NCBI GenBank assembly: GCA_009760885.1 | Contig: CM019719.1 | Span: 33,803,584-33,867,583 of the forward strand | DNA: 64,000 nt | Source: Achatina immaculata | Lineage: Eukaryota; Mollusca; Gastropoda; Stylommatophora; Achatinidae | Reading direction: 5' to 3' | Shown: positions 45,300-57,159 of the stretch, piece after piece | Position numbering within the stretch: the stretch's first letter is position 1 | How the letters are laid out: every line of letters starts with the position of its first letter | Notes under the pieces: generated by a model | The model's input: only the letters and a program-made list of their open reading frames with translations | Told to the model about the DNA's origin: nothing | Database searches by the model: none | Position numbers and translations under genes: made by a program

Positions 45300-45926
45300 T
45301 ATTAAAAATCATAATGGGTAGACTTCGTAAAAAATAGAAGAAGAAATCAATATGGTCCAAGGTGGTTTTAGACAAGGAAGAGGATCAAGAGATCTTATAT
45401 TCAGTACAGGATTAATAATAGAGAAATGCAGAAAATTTAATGTGAATCTATATTTATCTTTTTTATAGACTATTTGAAGGCATTTGATTGCGTACAGCAC
45501 CAGAAACTTTGGGAAATAATGGAAAAAATGGGATTTCCAACACATTTGATACAATTAATGTCACTGCTGTATTTAGATCAACAGTCAACAGTGAGAATAA
45601 ATGGTGAAACAACAACATGGTTTGACATAAAATAAGGGGTCCTTCAGGGGTGCATATCGTCGCCTTACTTATTTAACTTGTATACTGAAAATATAATAAG
45701 GAATGTTAGAGAAGACGTAGACAAAGAATATTACGATGCCATAACAAATGGAGGTTATGAAATACAACAGATTAGATATGCTGATGACACAGTATTGCTG
45801 TCCACAACACAAAAAGGAATGGAAAAACTAATTATGTCAGTCCATAAGGAGAGCGAAGAGTAAAACCTCTATCTTATACGAAGAAAACTAAATTGATGAC
45901 AACTGACAAAACAAATAAGGCAACTG

Positions 45927-45984
<58 letters not shown>

Positions 45985-46615
45985 ATGAGGAAAAAGTGGA
46001 AAAAGTAGAGAGTTTTGAATGTATTGGATGCTTACTAATTAATAATGGAGATTACAATGAGGAATTTTAAAAGCAGGACTCTATCGCTTTTAAAAAAGTA
46101 AAACAACTAAAGAAGCTATGGAGAGGAACAGACAGAATTACAAAAAAAAAAAAAAAAAGGATTTTTAAGGGCATGCATCTGTCCCACCACAACATATGGC
46201 TGTGAGACCTGGACACTTAACAAAACAGCTGAGAAACACACAAACACCTTTGAATGTAAATGCTACAGAAGAGTTCTTCAAATATCATGGACACAAAACA
46301 GAACAAATATATCCATACTACAAGAACTTAATATTGAAGAAGGTTGGCTAGCAAAGAAGATTAAACAGAGAAAATTGAAATAGTTTGGACACATTAATCG
46401 TCATGATAATCTAGAGAAGACCGTCTTGGAAGGAAACATAATGGGGAAAAGAAAGAGAGGAAGAGCAAGGCGAAGATAGCTGCAAGACATCGTTGACTAC
46501 CTGCAAATTGGTACATCAACAGCAAGGCATCTTGCTTACAACTTGGATTCATACAGTAGAGCTGTTAGGGAGGCAAAGTTCCTAAAGGAACATGCAAATG
46601 ACTGCATGACTGACC
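45300..46615 (+). mobile_element. LINE family A (RTE-like), longest copy, with an internal AT microsatellite
   Basis: Segments in order: FIDYLKAFDCVQHQKLWEIM, MEKMGFPTHLIQLMSLLY, GVLQGCISSPYLFNLYTENI (palm), YADDTVLLSTTQKGMEKL (catalytic), then a (TA)n run at 45931-45982 inside the coding sequence, VESFECIG, and degenerate thumb and C-terminal parts, with an AAATGACTGCATGACTGA tail at 46600. It has stops and frameshifts throughout. Confidence 0.9.
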
Positions 46616-47430
46616 ACAGTTTTGAAGCATAATTATATGCTAGTTAATGGTAGGACTTGCTGAGGGGCAATGTCTGTGCTATGTGAATCTGTGGTTTAGT
46701 CATAGTTATCTGCAGGATAACTACCCAGTACAAAATTTTACTCCTCAAAGGTCAGTGACAAAGGCCACCGATTAGTCTACTTAAGCGCGTCATTGACCTT
46801 TCTGTGGTGGCTTTTCCATAACTGACTTTATCAATATTTGACAAACATAACTAGCAACAGTAAGAACAAACTATACTTATCTTGCTAAAAACAAACTATA
46901 CTTATCTTGCAATAGCGGCTTCTAACAGTTTTGATTGCGTTTTCAAACTACAAATTCTAACTCTAAAGACAAAGTGTAAGAAAATAGTGATAACATTGGA
47001 AAGGCTTTAAACAACAAGAGTAAGTTCCCTGAAGTCATGATTGAGTTTTCTTAAGGCCGCCGTCGTCCGCGTGGTACATGTTATGAGGGCCTGAAAGTCT
47101 TGGAGGACTGAAGTTTGAAAGTAAAATGTCTGTGCAAGACGGATGCCCTGAAACTGACGGAATATCACACTAAAGTATTACCACAGTGTCAAATGCTGAA
47201 TGCTTAATGTGTACACCAGTAGTCTACCGATTTTCACAGTCTACGTCTACTGAGTTTAATATTCTACATTTCTCCGTCAGGGTTATGCGAAGAGAATGGT
47301 GGAACATAGTCCAGTGGCACCTTAATTCCTCGATCTGATTCTTTTATGGAATCTGCGACCCTATGGCGCGGAATATTTTCAAGATGGCTCCATCACATGT
47401 TTCTTAGTATTCCATTCTCCGTTCATTAAT
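46616..47430. other. 3' flank of the first transporter gene
   Basis: AT-rich sequence. A 24-bp duplication (aaacaaactatacttatctt) lies near 46868-46915. It is likely to contain the transporter's 3' UTR, but no clear polyadenylation signal was seen near the stop. Confidence 0.4.
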
Positions 47431-49170
47431 TTAAGGTTTTGGTACAGGCTTCAATTTAGCAACGCAAGGCTCCAACAGCAAAAGAAATGCACTTAGTAAT
47501 ATGATGCCTCCAATGTAATTGTATCCAATCATAAACGAATTAGTCGAATCTTTCAGAAACCCAATGACGAAGTGATCAAAAAATAAAACAAACCCATTGA
47601 CGAGGAAGTAACCAGCTAAAATGTGACCCATGTGTTTCAGTCCTAAGATATCTACGGCTATCACTGCCACTAGAGCGTGCATCACTCCACCTGTCAGACC
47701 GAGCAGGACTTGAAACAAAATCATTAGACCGAAACTGCGAAAGAATCTTAAAAACTGCAGCAGCGTCCCTGCAAACAGCCCAGCAAAACAAGCAATGTGA
47801 ATACGCCGGACGTAGCCCATGTCTGCGAACAAGCCAATACACAGTTTACTAATGAGATCGCAGATTCCAACAATGGTTACCAAGTAGGGAATTTGATCAT
47901 CTGAAAGTCCATTCTCTTTACCCGCTGATGGCATGTAGGCAATGCAAGATGCAGCATGAACACCGAGTCCCGAAGCTAGAACGAGCAATATTCCTAGCGG
48001 ATGAGTATATATGGACTTTGAGACAGACTTCCGAAACTTGGTGAACCATGTGGTCTGCACACTTGGTTCAGATTCCTCATCTTGTAAAGGAACATTCTCA
48101 TGGAGATCGTTCTTAGACCTGTTTGTGTCTCGTTTCTTTCCTTTTGATATTCCTGGCTCGAGGAAAATGTGCACATCATTGAGATACCTAATACTGCTGG
48201 ATGTACTGACCGCGTCAATAACATCACTGATCGAACTTTGTCTGCGATATTTTTTTCTGGCAACATCAGAATATCTACAAGCTTCTTGGTTGTCTAGATC
48301 ATTGGATGCTCCTAAGGTCTCATCGTTGCAGCCGCTTTCACTGGCTGTTCTTGCTCTAGTTGTTATCGAATCTGACGTCTTGATGGTCAAACCGGTGACT
48401 TCGTCCTCCAGCGTGATGTCTTTACTGCTGTAAACTTTTATTGATGAATTTATTAACTCCTTATTGTCTTCTTGATTTGCTGTTTCATTATCTTCTTCTG
48501 GATATGCGTCAGAGTCGGGTGGCGCGTATAATGAATCAGGTCGAAGTAACATTGATCCCACTATACAGTTCATGTTAATAGCAGCCAAAAGCATAACCGT
48601 TCCTTGTAGTCCATAAATGTCCAAAAGTGATTGTGTAAGAGGAGGTCCAGCAATTGTGCCAACACTAATGCCTAAATTAACAAAGGCAGTAGCAAAGGAC
48701 AAACGTTTTTTGAAATATCGTCCTACAAGGGTTGTCTGAGGTACTGACATAAGACCATGAGAGATTCCGATACAGGCCATCATGACGTCTATAAGGATTA
48801 TATTTGGAGCAAAAGCAATGCTGAGAATGCCTAAAAAATTGATAATCGCTCCAGTAACTGCAAGAGTTCTTACTTCAAAATGATGCATCAGATATGTTGG
48901 TCCAAGCAAATTGGATATGGCAAACATTACAGAACAAAATCCAAAGGCCAAGGTAGTCATTGTTGCAGATTCTTGGTACTTCTCCAAAAACTGTATGAAT
49001 AAGATGGCCATTGAGCGGATGAATATCAAGATTAAGGAGACATTAATGAAGGCTCCAAACATAACGCACCAGGCCCAACCTTGGTCAACCGGCAGCTGTG
49101 GTCTACCGTTTACCGGACTTCGAGATGGACGTTGTTGTTTGGTTTCCAGCCCGTTCTCACGTGTGCCCAT
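47431..49170 (-). CDS. Monocarboxylate transporter-like protein (SLC16/MFS), complete
   Basis: A 579-residue, 12-helix transporter of the plasma membrane, by family likely moving monocarboxylates or related small metabolites with protons. The frame opens at a non-ATG codon at 49212; the first ATG, at 49170, has a strong context (aacATGG). The family motif before helix 1 is DQGWAW (29-34; usually DGGWGW). The second, GRYFKKRLSFATAFVNLGIS, precedes helix 5. A hydrophilic loop (about 225-388) links the halves; the second half starts THPLGILLV. By eye, residue 52 (Arg) aligns with MCT1 Lys38, Asp438 with Asp302 and Lys442 with Arg306. The coding region has no intron. The paralogue at 62.6 kb has the same strand and layout. 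The substrate cannot be read from sequence. Confidence 0.93.
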   Translation of the reverse strand: MGTRENGLETKQQRPSRSPVNGRPQLPVDQGWAWCVMFGAFINVSLILIFIRSMAILFIQFLEKYQESATMTTLAFGFCSVMFAISNLLGPTYLMHHFEVRTLAVTGAIINFLGILSIAFAPNIILIDVMMACIGISHGLMSVPQTTLVGRYFKKRLSFATAFVNLGISVGTIAGPPLTQSLLDIYGLQGTVMLLAAINMNCIVGSMLLRPDSLYAPPDSDAYPEEDNETANQEDNKELINSSIKVYSSKDITLEDEVTGLTIKTSDSITTRARTASESGCNDETLGASNDLDNQEACRYSDVARKKYRRQSSISDVIDAVSTSSSIRYLNDVHIFLEPGISKGKKRDTNRSKNDLHENVPLQDEESEPSVQTTWFTKFRKSVSKSIYTHPLGILLVLASGLGVHAASCIAYMPSAGKENGLSDDQIPYLVTIVGICDLISKLCIGLFADMGYVRRIHIACFAGLFAGTLLQFLRFFRSFGLMILFQVLLGLTGGVMHALVAVIAVDILGLKHMGHILAGYFLVNGFVLFFDHFVIGFLKDSTNSFMIGYNYIGGIILLSAFLLLLEPCVAKLKPVPKP

Positions 49171-49212
49171 GTTGCCAAGGAAAGAAATTGTACAACATGC
49201 AGTGTTTCTCAA

Positions 49213-50590
49213 TGAAACGGCATAGTCGCTGTTTTGTCAGTGAAAACGCATAGTCGAAACAGTCTAGAAATCCACCAGTTGTTCGGCCACTTTATGTTGC
49301 ACGATCTATGAACAAAGAGCCACTGGTAACACACATGATCTTTAAACCACAGCAAAAGCTGCTACAGCTGCTTGTCATGCGATGGTAACTCTGACTTTGC
49401 AGTTTAACAAGACAAAGATTACAGAAGATTTAGAATAAAAATGGGATTTTGTTTAGTAGGGCGAAGTTTGCCGGTTGTCATGCAAAGACCTTTTCACATA
49501 GGAGGCAGACAAGTACGTAAGACCCGATACGTAAATCATAAACTATTTAAAACCTTCTTGTTGTTTTCTCGACTTTTGTAGTCCTTGTTTTTTATATTCT
49601 CTAAGTCTTTTTCGAAATTTTCTTTCGTCTCATTGCTACTGGAAACTTAAAAGGACTAGCTATTTAAATTCGTGCGACTTAATTCTGCGCTCAGAAGAAA
49701 GTAATTTCACACACTGCAGATAAAAAAACCACACACACGAGAAAAGTAATAACATCAGCGCATGTACAAATCTGCCATCTGCGAGCCGAAAAGTGTGAGG
49801 CTAGAAAAAACACAAGTAAGGATTGAGGTCTGGTCTCTTCCAGTCCGACCTTGCAGTTCGTCTAAATAACATCGAAATTAGAATCGCTGCTCTCTAAGAA
49901 AACTTCCACGATGGAGATTACTAACACTGTCAGTCAGTCAGTCAGTCAGTCTCCCTGTAAATATATTAATGAATGGATCAAACACAAACAAATCCCGGGG
50001 CTCACCCAGCCTCAAGGGGAAAAAAATGGGTTACCGGGGTTAACGCTCTGGGAAGGAAAAGGGATGACGCCGCTAGCTACGGAGTTAGTGCTGCTTGAGA
50101 CACTAGTTGGCAGATTCTGGTCAATTGCCGACCAGGCAGCAGAGCACTTATGGTTTCACCGTATACAATGACACTAGTTCACAACTCAAACCTTTCTTAA
50201 TCGGACAAGGGAAAGTGAAACATGGCAATACATTTTTTTTCCTACGTACAGTGCACATTATTTACACGGGTGTATTCTTGAAACAACGCATTTTATAGCG
50301 GTATGTAATGATTATATCGATGATGTTAATACGTTTTAGCAATCATCACCATCATTTTATCTTGGACAATCCGTACTTAGTCTGTCCTTCTACTTGGGGG
50401 GAAGATTTATGTAACGTTTTACATATCACTTTTAAGTGACAAGAAGCCTTACCGACTTTGTCATTTGCTCATCAAATAGTTGCTAAGTTCACAATTTGTT
50501 TTCTTTAATTCTTCTACTTACAAACAACAACAAAATTTCAAAAGGTACGCACGAAACATTTTTAATAAACACACTCACCATATTCGTACG
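49213..50590. other. 5' flank of the first transporter gene
   Basis: Upstream side of the minus-strand transporter. It contains a (CAGT)n run near 49930. No core promoter element could be placed with confidence. Confidence 0.4.
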
Positions 50591-50599
50591 GGGAAATAA

Positions 50600-50690
50600 T
50601 ATTAGGCCTATAATGATTTGTGATGTAATTTAAAAGCTGTGATATTAGGCCTATAATGATTTGTGATGTAATTTAAAAGCTAAGCCTCTA
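50600..50690. repeat. ~42-bp tandem duplication
   Basis: The stretch attaggcctataatgatttg through aatttaaaagct occurs twice in a row. Confidence 0.9.
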
Positions 50691-50949
50691 AGGCCTTGAA
50701 TTAAATCCTATAGATTTGTTAATGTATTTGAAAGTTTTCTTACACATCCAGTTAAGTGACTCACCGTATTAAAAGAGTTAATCATAGCCGTGTGTGGCAG
50801 ATGCTGCATGACTATCTGCGTACAGAGTTAGCCAGACGACCAAGAAAACTGCTTCCACCATAAGCGAAGAGCTTTATATTAAATCCTAATCATGCCCTTC
50901 CTCTTTGCAGATGTCCTAAAATTAAGTCCACGTGGACGGCTGGGTACAT

Positions 50950-51290
50950 CTAATTCTAATACGACGTATTCTCAAACATTTAACTGTAATGTGGCATATT
51001 CTCAGCCATTTAACTCTAATACGGCATATTCTCAGCCATTTAACTCTAATACGGCATATTCTCAGCCATTTAACTCTAATACGGCATATTCTCAGCCATT
51101 TAACTCTAATACGGCATATTCTCAGCCATTTAACTCTAATACGGCATATTCTCAGCCATTTAACTCTAATACGGCATATTCTCAGCCATTTAACTCTAAT
51201 ACGGCATATTCCCAGGCATTTAACTCTGGCATTACATATTTTCAAACATTTAACTCTAATACGTTGTATTCTCAACAATTTAATTTAACG
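50950..51290. repeat. 30-bp minisatellite, about 11 copies (array 1)
   Basis: The unit is tctcagccatttaactctaa plus tacggcatat. Central copies are identical. A 167-codon frame with a decapeptide repeat runs through it, but 30-bp periodicity keeps several frames open on both strands. I treat it as non-coding. Confidence 0.95.
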
Positions 51291-51299
51291 GTGACCTTA

Positions 51300-52010
51300 G
51301 ATACAAACAAGACATATAAAAAAAAGGAACAGTTTCAACAACATGTCATCGATTTAATTTTTAAAAGTACAGCATTTAGCTCAGATCGAATGTAATTTTG
51401 TTTCCCCTCTAGCCACCTGGACTGACTGCTGTTCACACAAAACACATTTAATGTGAACCACTCCATCTTGACAACGAGCGCTTATCAGAGAAGGAGTGCA
51501 GGGTAGCAGTTTTATGACTTCACCCAAGGTCTGAATTGTGCAAGAACGTACACTTGTGTCAACCCAAGATAGTCATACTAGCTGTAGTACCTGCTAAGAC
51601 TGCTTCTTTCCGAGCACACCTCAAGTGGTTCAGACCAGCCATAAACATTATCAGTCAACGCGTATTTTGAAATACATAAGCTATCGCCATTATGTGTACT
51701 GGATGAATATTCCGCGTGTACATTTATATTCCAGAAAAGTCCACATACACTTGTGAACTTATAGAAAGCAGGAGAAACAGGGCGTGAAAGACTAATAAAG
51801 TACAGCCGAAAGATATCTCTTGGACCTAATACGGCCAGTGAATAAATGGAAATGTATTACTTTTTTATGCTCTTTGGCAAATTAAACAGTTGCTGTTCCT
51901 ATTTTAACTGCTAGGCGAAATAGATGTCTCCAGTTTCCAGAGTACACGACTTTTGTTTCTGTTATTTTCTTGTTCATTTCCACTAAATAACTGCTAATAC
52001 CCTTCCTCTA
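51300..52010. other. No gene recognised
   Basis: Spacer between two related minisatellites. Confidence 0.5.
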
Positions 52011-52014
52011 CGCA

Positions 52015-52420
52015 GATATCCTCAGATACTTAACTCTGTTACGACATATTCTCAAACATTTAACTCTGTTACGACATATTCTCAAACATTTAACTCTGTT
52101 ACGACATATTCTCAAACATTTAAATCCGCTACGAAATAATCTCAAACATTTAACTCTAATACGACATATTCTCAAACATTTAACTCTAATAGGACGTATT
52201 CTTAAACATTTAACTCTAATATGACATATTCTCAAACATTTAACTCTGCTACGAAATAATCTCAAACATTTAACTCTAATACGGCATATTCTCAGACGTT
52301 TAACTCTAATATGACATATTCTCAAACATTTAACTCTAATACGGCATATTCTCAGACGTTTAACTCTGGTATTACATATTCTCAAACATTTTCTAGTATG
52401 AAAAATGTTCATATATTTAG
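52015..52420. repeat. 30-bp minisatellite, about 13 copies (array 2)
   Basis: The unit tctcaaacatttaactctaa plus tacgacatat is the same unit as array 1 with diagnostic differences. The left flank also matches (cttcctcta/cgcagat vs cttcctcttt/gcagat), so a larger duplication lies behind the pair. Confidence 0.95.
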
Positions 52421-52429
52421 GTCAAATAT

Positions 52430-53015
52430 ACTGTCAAACGTTTATCACTACTACGACGACGTATTATCAAGCATTTAACACTAATAAGACATCTTCTCAA
52501 ACATTTAACCTACAGCCACCATTTTCGCGAAAGATCCTCTATTTTCCTCTTGTTCTGGTCTGGTTTCTCTCTACTCAAGCAAGACCCAGGCGTATTTATA
52601 ACCTTTTTTAGACTTTTTTGCACTTTTTCTACTTCTATCTAAAACAGATAATAAATATTATTCTTTAAATAAATAAAAACTTTTCGTTGACGACATTTTG
52701 TTTTCAATAGTTTACTGCTGCTGATCTGATTTGCACTTTTTCTGTTCAATGATAGTAATAGCACATCAATGAAAGAATAACGCAGCAATACAAAAACTTC
52801 CGTGGTATAATTTACACGGAATAAAATTTAATTTTAAAACATCTTACAGATACTGTAGAGAATTAGGCGAAAGTAGACGATAGATAGACAGATCGATGTA
52901 GAGAAAGGATCAGTTACACAGTGAAAAACTAATGGGTGGCCAAAGGAGCATCACTCTGTTATTGTTCTTTCGACCTTTCCTTCGTCCTTATTGGCCAGTT
53001 TTAAATTATGGTGAT
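52430..53015. other. No gene recognised
   Basis: AT-rich DNA with no assigned feature. Confidence 0.5.
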
Positions 53016-53019
53016 AGAT

Positions 53020-53420
53020 ACATACATACATACATACATACATACATACGTAGGTAAATAGAAACATATATTCATACCTACATACATACATACATACGTA
53101 CATACAAACATACAACATACATAAACACATACACATTCATATATTCATACATACATACATACATACATACAAACATACATATTCATATATTCCTACACAC
53201 ATACATATTCATATATTCCTACACACACATACATACATACATACATATATACAAATATATGTAGGTACACAGAACCATATATTGCTACATATACATACAT
53301 ACATAAATACATACATGCATACATACATACATTCACCCATACATACATGCATATATACATACATACATTCATACGCACATACGTGCACACATACATTCAC
53401 ATATACATACACACAATGCA
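53020..53420. repeat. (TACA)n-rich compound microsatellite
   Basis: About 400 bp of TACA/CATA repeats broken by tattcatatattc units. Open frames on the minus strand (MYVC type) are artefacts. Confidence 0.95.
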
Positions 53421-53784
53421 TCAATCACTGATAAAACAAAAAAAAATGCTCAGGGGAAACAACCACTAGAAACTGAAGCAGTTATCGCACTTGATTGATG
53501 CGAAAGAGGTTCGTTAATGAACAGGGCCTTATCATGAAAGGAAACATTATCTGTGTGATGTCCTGGAAACTATATTTATCACTGTAAAGATAGCAATCGA
53601 AATGTTTATTCTGGGACAGGCTGGGACGTTATAGGTTGAATATAATCCATATAAATAAATTTTGAAGAAAAAAAAAGAATTAGAAATCTGTGTAAGTCTC
53701 TAATGAGCTTTTGTCTTTATATGTTGCACTGTAAGGATTATAGCAACTGAAATAAACTTTAAAGAAAGCAACAATAATGAGTGA

Positions 53785-53925
53785 TAATTGAAGTCTGACG
53801 GGATGGTGTGAGAGGAGATCACCAACTGAACTGATGGCCTGCATGAAGGATCGTGTACTCTGGAGAAGCATAATAGCCAACGCCAGTCGGCACGTCACCT
53901 GATGATGATGATGAATGAAGGAGGA
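53785..53925 (+). mobile_element. LINE family F 3' end (RTE-like)
   Basis: It encodes SLTGWCERRSPTELMA and MKDRVLWRSIIANASRHVT followed by stops and a (GAT)n tail. It matches the C-terminus of the minus-strand copy at 21.9 kb. Confidence 0.75.
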
Positions 53926-54004
53926 ACTCAAAGAGGCAGAGGTTCGAGAAGACAAAAAGGAAGGTTAAAGAAAAAGGTAAAATTCCCGTTTACATGCCAT
54001 TAAG

Positions 54005-54256
54005 GCATATTGGGGACAACGGTGTTAGGCCCGTTTTTTCCAAGACCTCCGGCACATGAAAGTCTGATGTGGTCAGTATCACGCCTGGCCGCTTTACCTT
54101 CCCAGATTTCTCTGGTACCCATTTTTAGAGGCTGGGTCTACCCCGCGGCCCTTTTTTTTTTTTTGGTGTGTACCAGAAAAAAATCCAACTGCTGGGACTG
54201 AACCCTGTACCACCAGAATAGTAAAACGTGTGCCTAACCACTCAGCCAACCGTGAG
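54005..54256 (-). repeat. tRNA-derived SINE, near full length
   Basis: Read on the minus strand: ggttggctgagtggttaggc (A box) and gtacagggttcagtccc (B box), then an A-rich linker (the T-run at 54152-54163 on plus) and a ~150-bp body. A Leu/Ser-type tRNA is the probable source of the head. About 250 bp in all, a typical SINE length. Confidence 0.8.
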
Positions 54257-54259
54257 AGA

Positions 54260-56035
54260 TGTGTAGTAAAGAAGGAGATAGAAAGAGAAAAATTGAAGTG
54301 GACAGACACATAGGTAGTCTACATGATTCGAATGATGGGTACAGTAAGTTAAAACAATTTAAAACAAAAAAGTATGAACAGCTTTATTAGGTACCAAACA
54401 CACAGCTGCTGTAATAATAGTACATTGTTAGATCAGTCAAAGGGAAGTAATAATCTTTAAAAGTAAGGTGCTTTGTTCAGTCATTTGTTGTAATACTGAT
54501 TTGTATGTCCACGGGTTAGTCAGCTCAGGTAACCTTGACTTGTAGTGTAAACTTGCACGGGATATCTGAGCTTAGGTTAGGGGAAAGTTAAAGTGTCACT
54601 TAGGAATGCCTGTTTCTGACACAACAGACTAAATAAATTTTTGTTTTCAGGAAATTGTTTGTTTTATAAACTAAAGTTTATCAAAACATGGAAATTCACC
54701 TGAATATAGTGAATATAGTTCACGATGGAATATTCAGGAAACTGAGGGAGATTTTGTAAGGAATATTTAAGGCTCAGAGAGAGTCTGCCATTATTATAGG
54801 ATTATAGCCAAGATAGGATTTTAAGATGAGAGTGATTATGTTTAGAAATATCAGAGCAACAGTGTCGATGTAGTTCAGAAGTAGTTTCAATTGTGTTCAG
54901 AGAGGTTGCACCTCTTTTAATTGAAATATAGTTTTTGTTAGTGATTTTTCCTTTTTAGGACAGAAGGATGTAAAGTTATTTATGTAGTGTTGTAGATGAT
55001 TGTCCTTTTCTAGGACAAAAAAATATGATTCTGTGTTGGAAGACTGTGTTGTAGTTTTCACTGTATATGAGATATGTTGTTGTTGATGTTGTATGCTATG
55101 GTGGGTCCCATGGCGACGCTAATCGCCCGGAATATTTTTACATCCTCATGTTAATTGTTTCCATCAGTTACACGCTACATTCATTTGCAACACGCATTTA
55201 ACAAATGGGAATTCATCATTAAACTTTTGTTGATTTCTGTATCTGCTGAATCCTGTGATAATTGGATTCATGTTTGAGTGTCGGCTGTGGTTTTGAGTGA
55301 GTTAATTACATGTAACTGGTCATGTTCGTGTACGGAAATGTAATGGTTGTCGTCCTGGGTTGTCGTTGTCACGCGGTCTATAATAATGTGACGTCTGTTG
55401 TGTCACTTGTGTGGCAGTCAAGTAAGTCTGCTCTTTAAATAGTGACGTTGTAATAGTGGATGAAGAGTTCACTAATTAAGACAGTTAGCCACACACACAC
55501 ACATACATCCACAGTACAGTGTGTAGGCAAACCACGTGTTTTATGTCCGTGTGTAGTAAATACACTAACACGACCAATATAAACACTACTGTACTGCTAC
55601 GTTTCGGTTTACACTTTAGCTATACAAAAACATGAAGGAAAAAGAAAGAGGGGAAGAAGATAAAATATAAGTTCACATGTAGGATATACAACAAATAAGA
55701 ATTGAAAAAGGAACTAAAAGAGGGTGGGGCACTTAGCTGTGATATGTAAGAAGCTGCGTCCGAGACGGCGTGTGGTGGAGTATTGTGAAGCGTGATATGT
55801 TGGAAGTAAAGAGGGGGTGGGGAAAGCGAAAAGCAACAACAATAACAAAAAGTGGACGCAGGGGTAATCAAGCAGAGAAAAGGGTGGGTAGAAGAGATGA
55901 ATGTAGCTGGGGTAGATGGTTTGTGGCCAAAATATTGTGAGGGTTCTGGAATATAAGTTACAGTACGCAACATGGCATGACGATACACAAAACGAAGAAG
56001 GAATGTGGTGGTTTTTTTCGCTGCCCAACACTCAA
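54260..56035. other. No gene recognised
   Basis: A 1.8-kb stretch. Minus-strand frames at 55620-56031 lack a recognisable domain. No repeats are shared with the rest of the window. Confidence 0.5.
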
Positions 56036-56039
56036 CACT

Positions 56040-57140
56040 GCACTGTGACGCCGGTCTCAGATAAGACGTTAGAAGATCTCTGTCAGGACTTAAACCACAG
56101 TTCAGAGAATATTCAGGTCGAGCCAGGCAGAAGGGAGGTAATGAAGCTCTCCGACGAGACCAGGGACAAAAATTAACTTCCCACCAGCAAGTGGCAACAG
56201 CATATGGGACAACCTGGACACGGCATTATGTAAAGATTGGTACAAACAGCTGAAAAGGAAAAACCTCGAGCAAAAACTGCAAGCATTTGGTAACATCATA
56301 TATCTTCACTTCCATAGAGAGTTTGGAACCGAACAGGCAAAAAGAGAAAAAGTAACATAAAGAAAGTCCAGAAGACAGAGGAAAATAAAAGCAATAAGAC
56401 AGCAGAAGAACCATGCCCGGAAAATGTTCAAGAAGGCACATGAATCAGAAAAGGAAGGACTAAGACAGGTTTGGTAGGATCTAAATTCCAAGCACAATGC
56501 CCTATGCAGAGCAGAAAGGCTATGTAAAAGAAAGAGAAAAACCAGACACGTAAGAGAGACGTTCTACAGAGATCTCTTCGGGTTTGGCAAGCAGTTATTT
56601 GAACAGCTAAAATCACGTACACTGAAAGCAAGTAAGAAGGTGCTCGAGGAACATCTGAACAAGACATACTCTGATAACAATCAGCATACACCTCTCGAGC
56701 ATATGAAAGGTCTAGTGTGGCCGTGTGCACCAGGCAGCAAATGAAAATGCAGCCCACCAACCTTACAAGAAGTAGAGAGCGTCGTAAGAAAAGCTAAAGG
56801 CAAATCAGCACCTGGCCCAAATGGCGTTCCTTACATACTGTACAAAAGATGCCCCGAAGTACTAAACAAGCTCTATAGATTCCTAATAACAGCACTGACC
56901 AAGGGATTCATAAGTAAAGATCGGAAAAAAAGACTAACGGAGTATACATCCCAAAGGAGCAGAATTCCACTGAGATCAATCAGTTCAGAACTCATCTTAC
57001 TTCTGAATGTAGAAGGAAAGATATTTTGTCAGCGATGGCAAAGATAATAACAACATACCTCCTAGATAATGGTTACGTTGATACATCAACATTATCAGCT
57101 TCTGAATGTGACCAAGGTACTTCCAGTCAGGCACCAAGCC
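56040..57140 (+). mobile_element. LINE reverse transcriptase N-terminal part, degenerate
   Basis: The clearest part (about 56755-57080) reads LQEVESVVRKAKGKSAPGPN then GVPYILYKRCPEVLNKLYRF, and later SELILLLNVEGKIF, a LINE reverse transcriptase start (SAPGPNGVP and LLNVEGKIF boxes). Upstream Lys-rich DNA fits the region before RT. Stops are frequent. The family differs from the RTE-like copies and may be R2/NeSL-like. Confidence 0.7.
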
Positions 57141-57159
57141 AAGTCAATAAATAAGTCGC

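Noticed and set aside
47431..49212. Start of the first transporter at 49212
   Set aside because: The codon there is TTG. The first in-frame ATG, with a strong context, is at 49170.
50892..51395. 167-codon frame with ten-residue repeats (YSQPFNSNTA type)
   Set aside because: The 30-bp periodicity keeps frames open on both strands at once. There is no signal peptide, splice support or conserved flank, so a gene is not supported.
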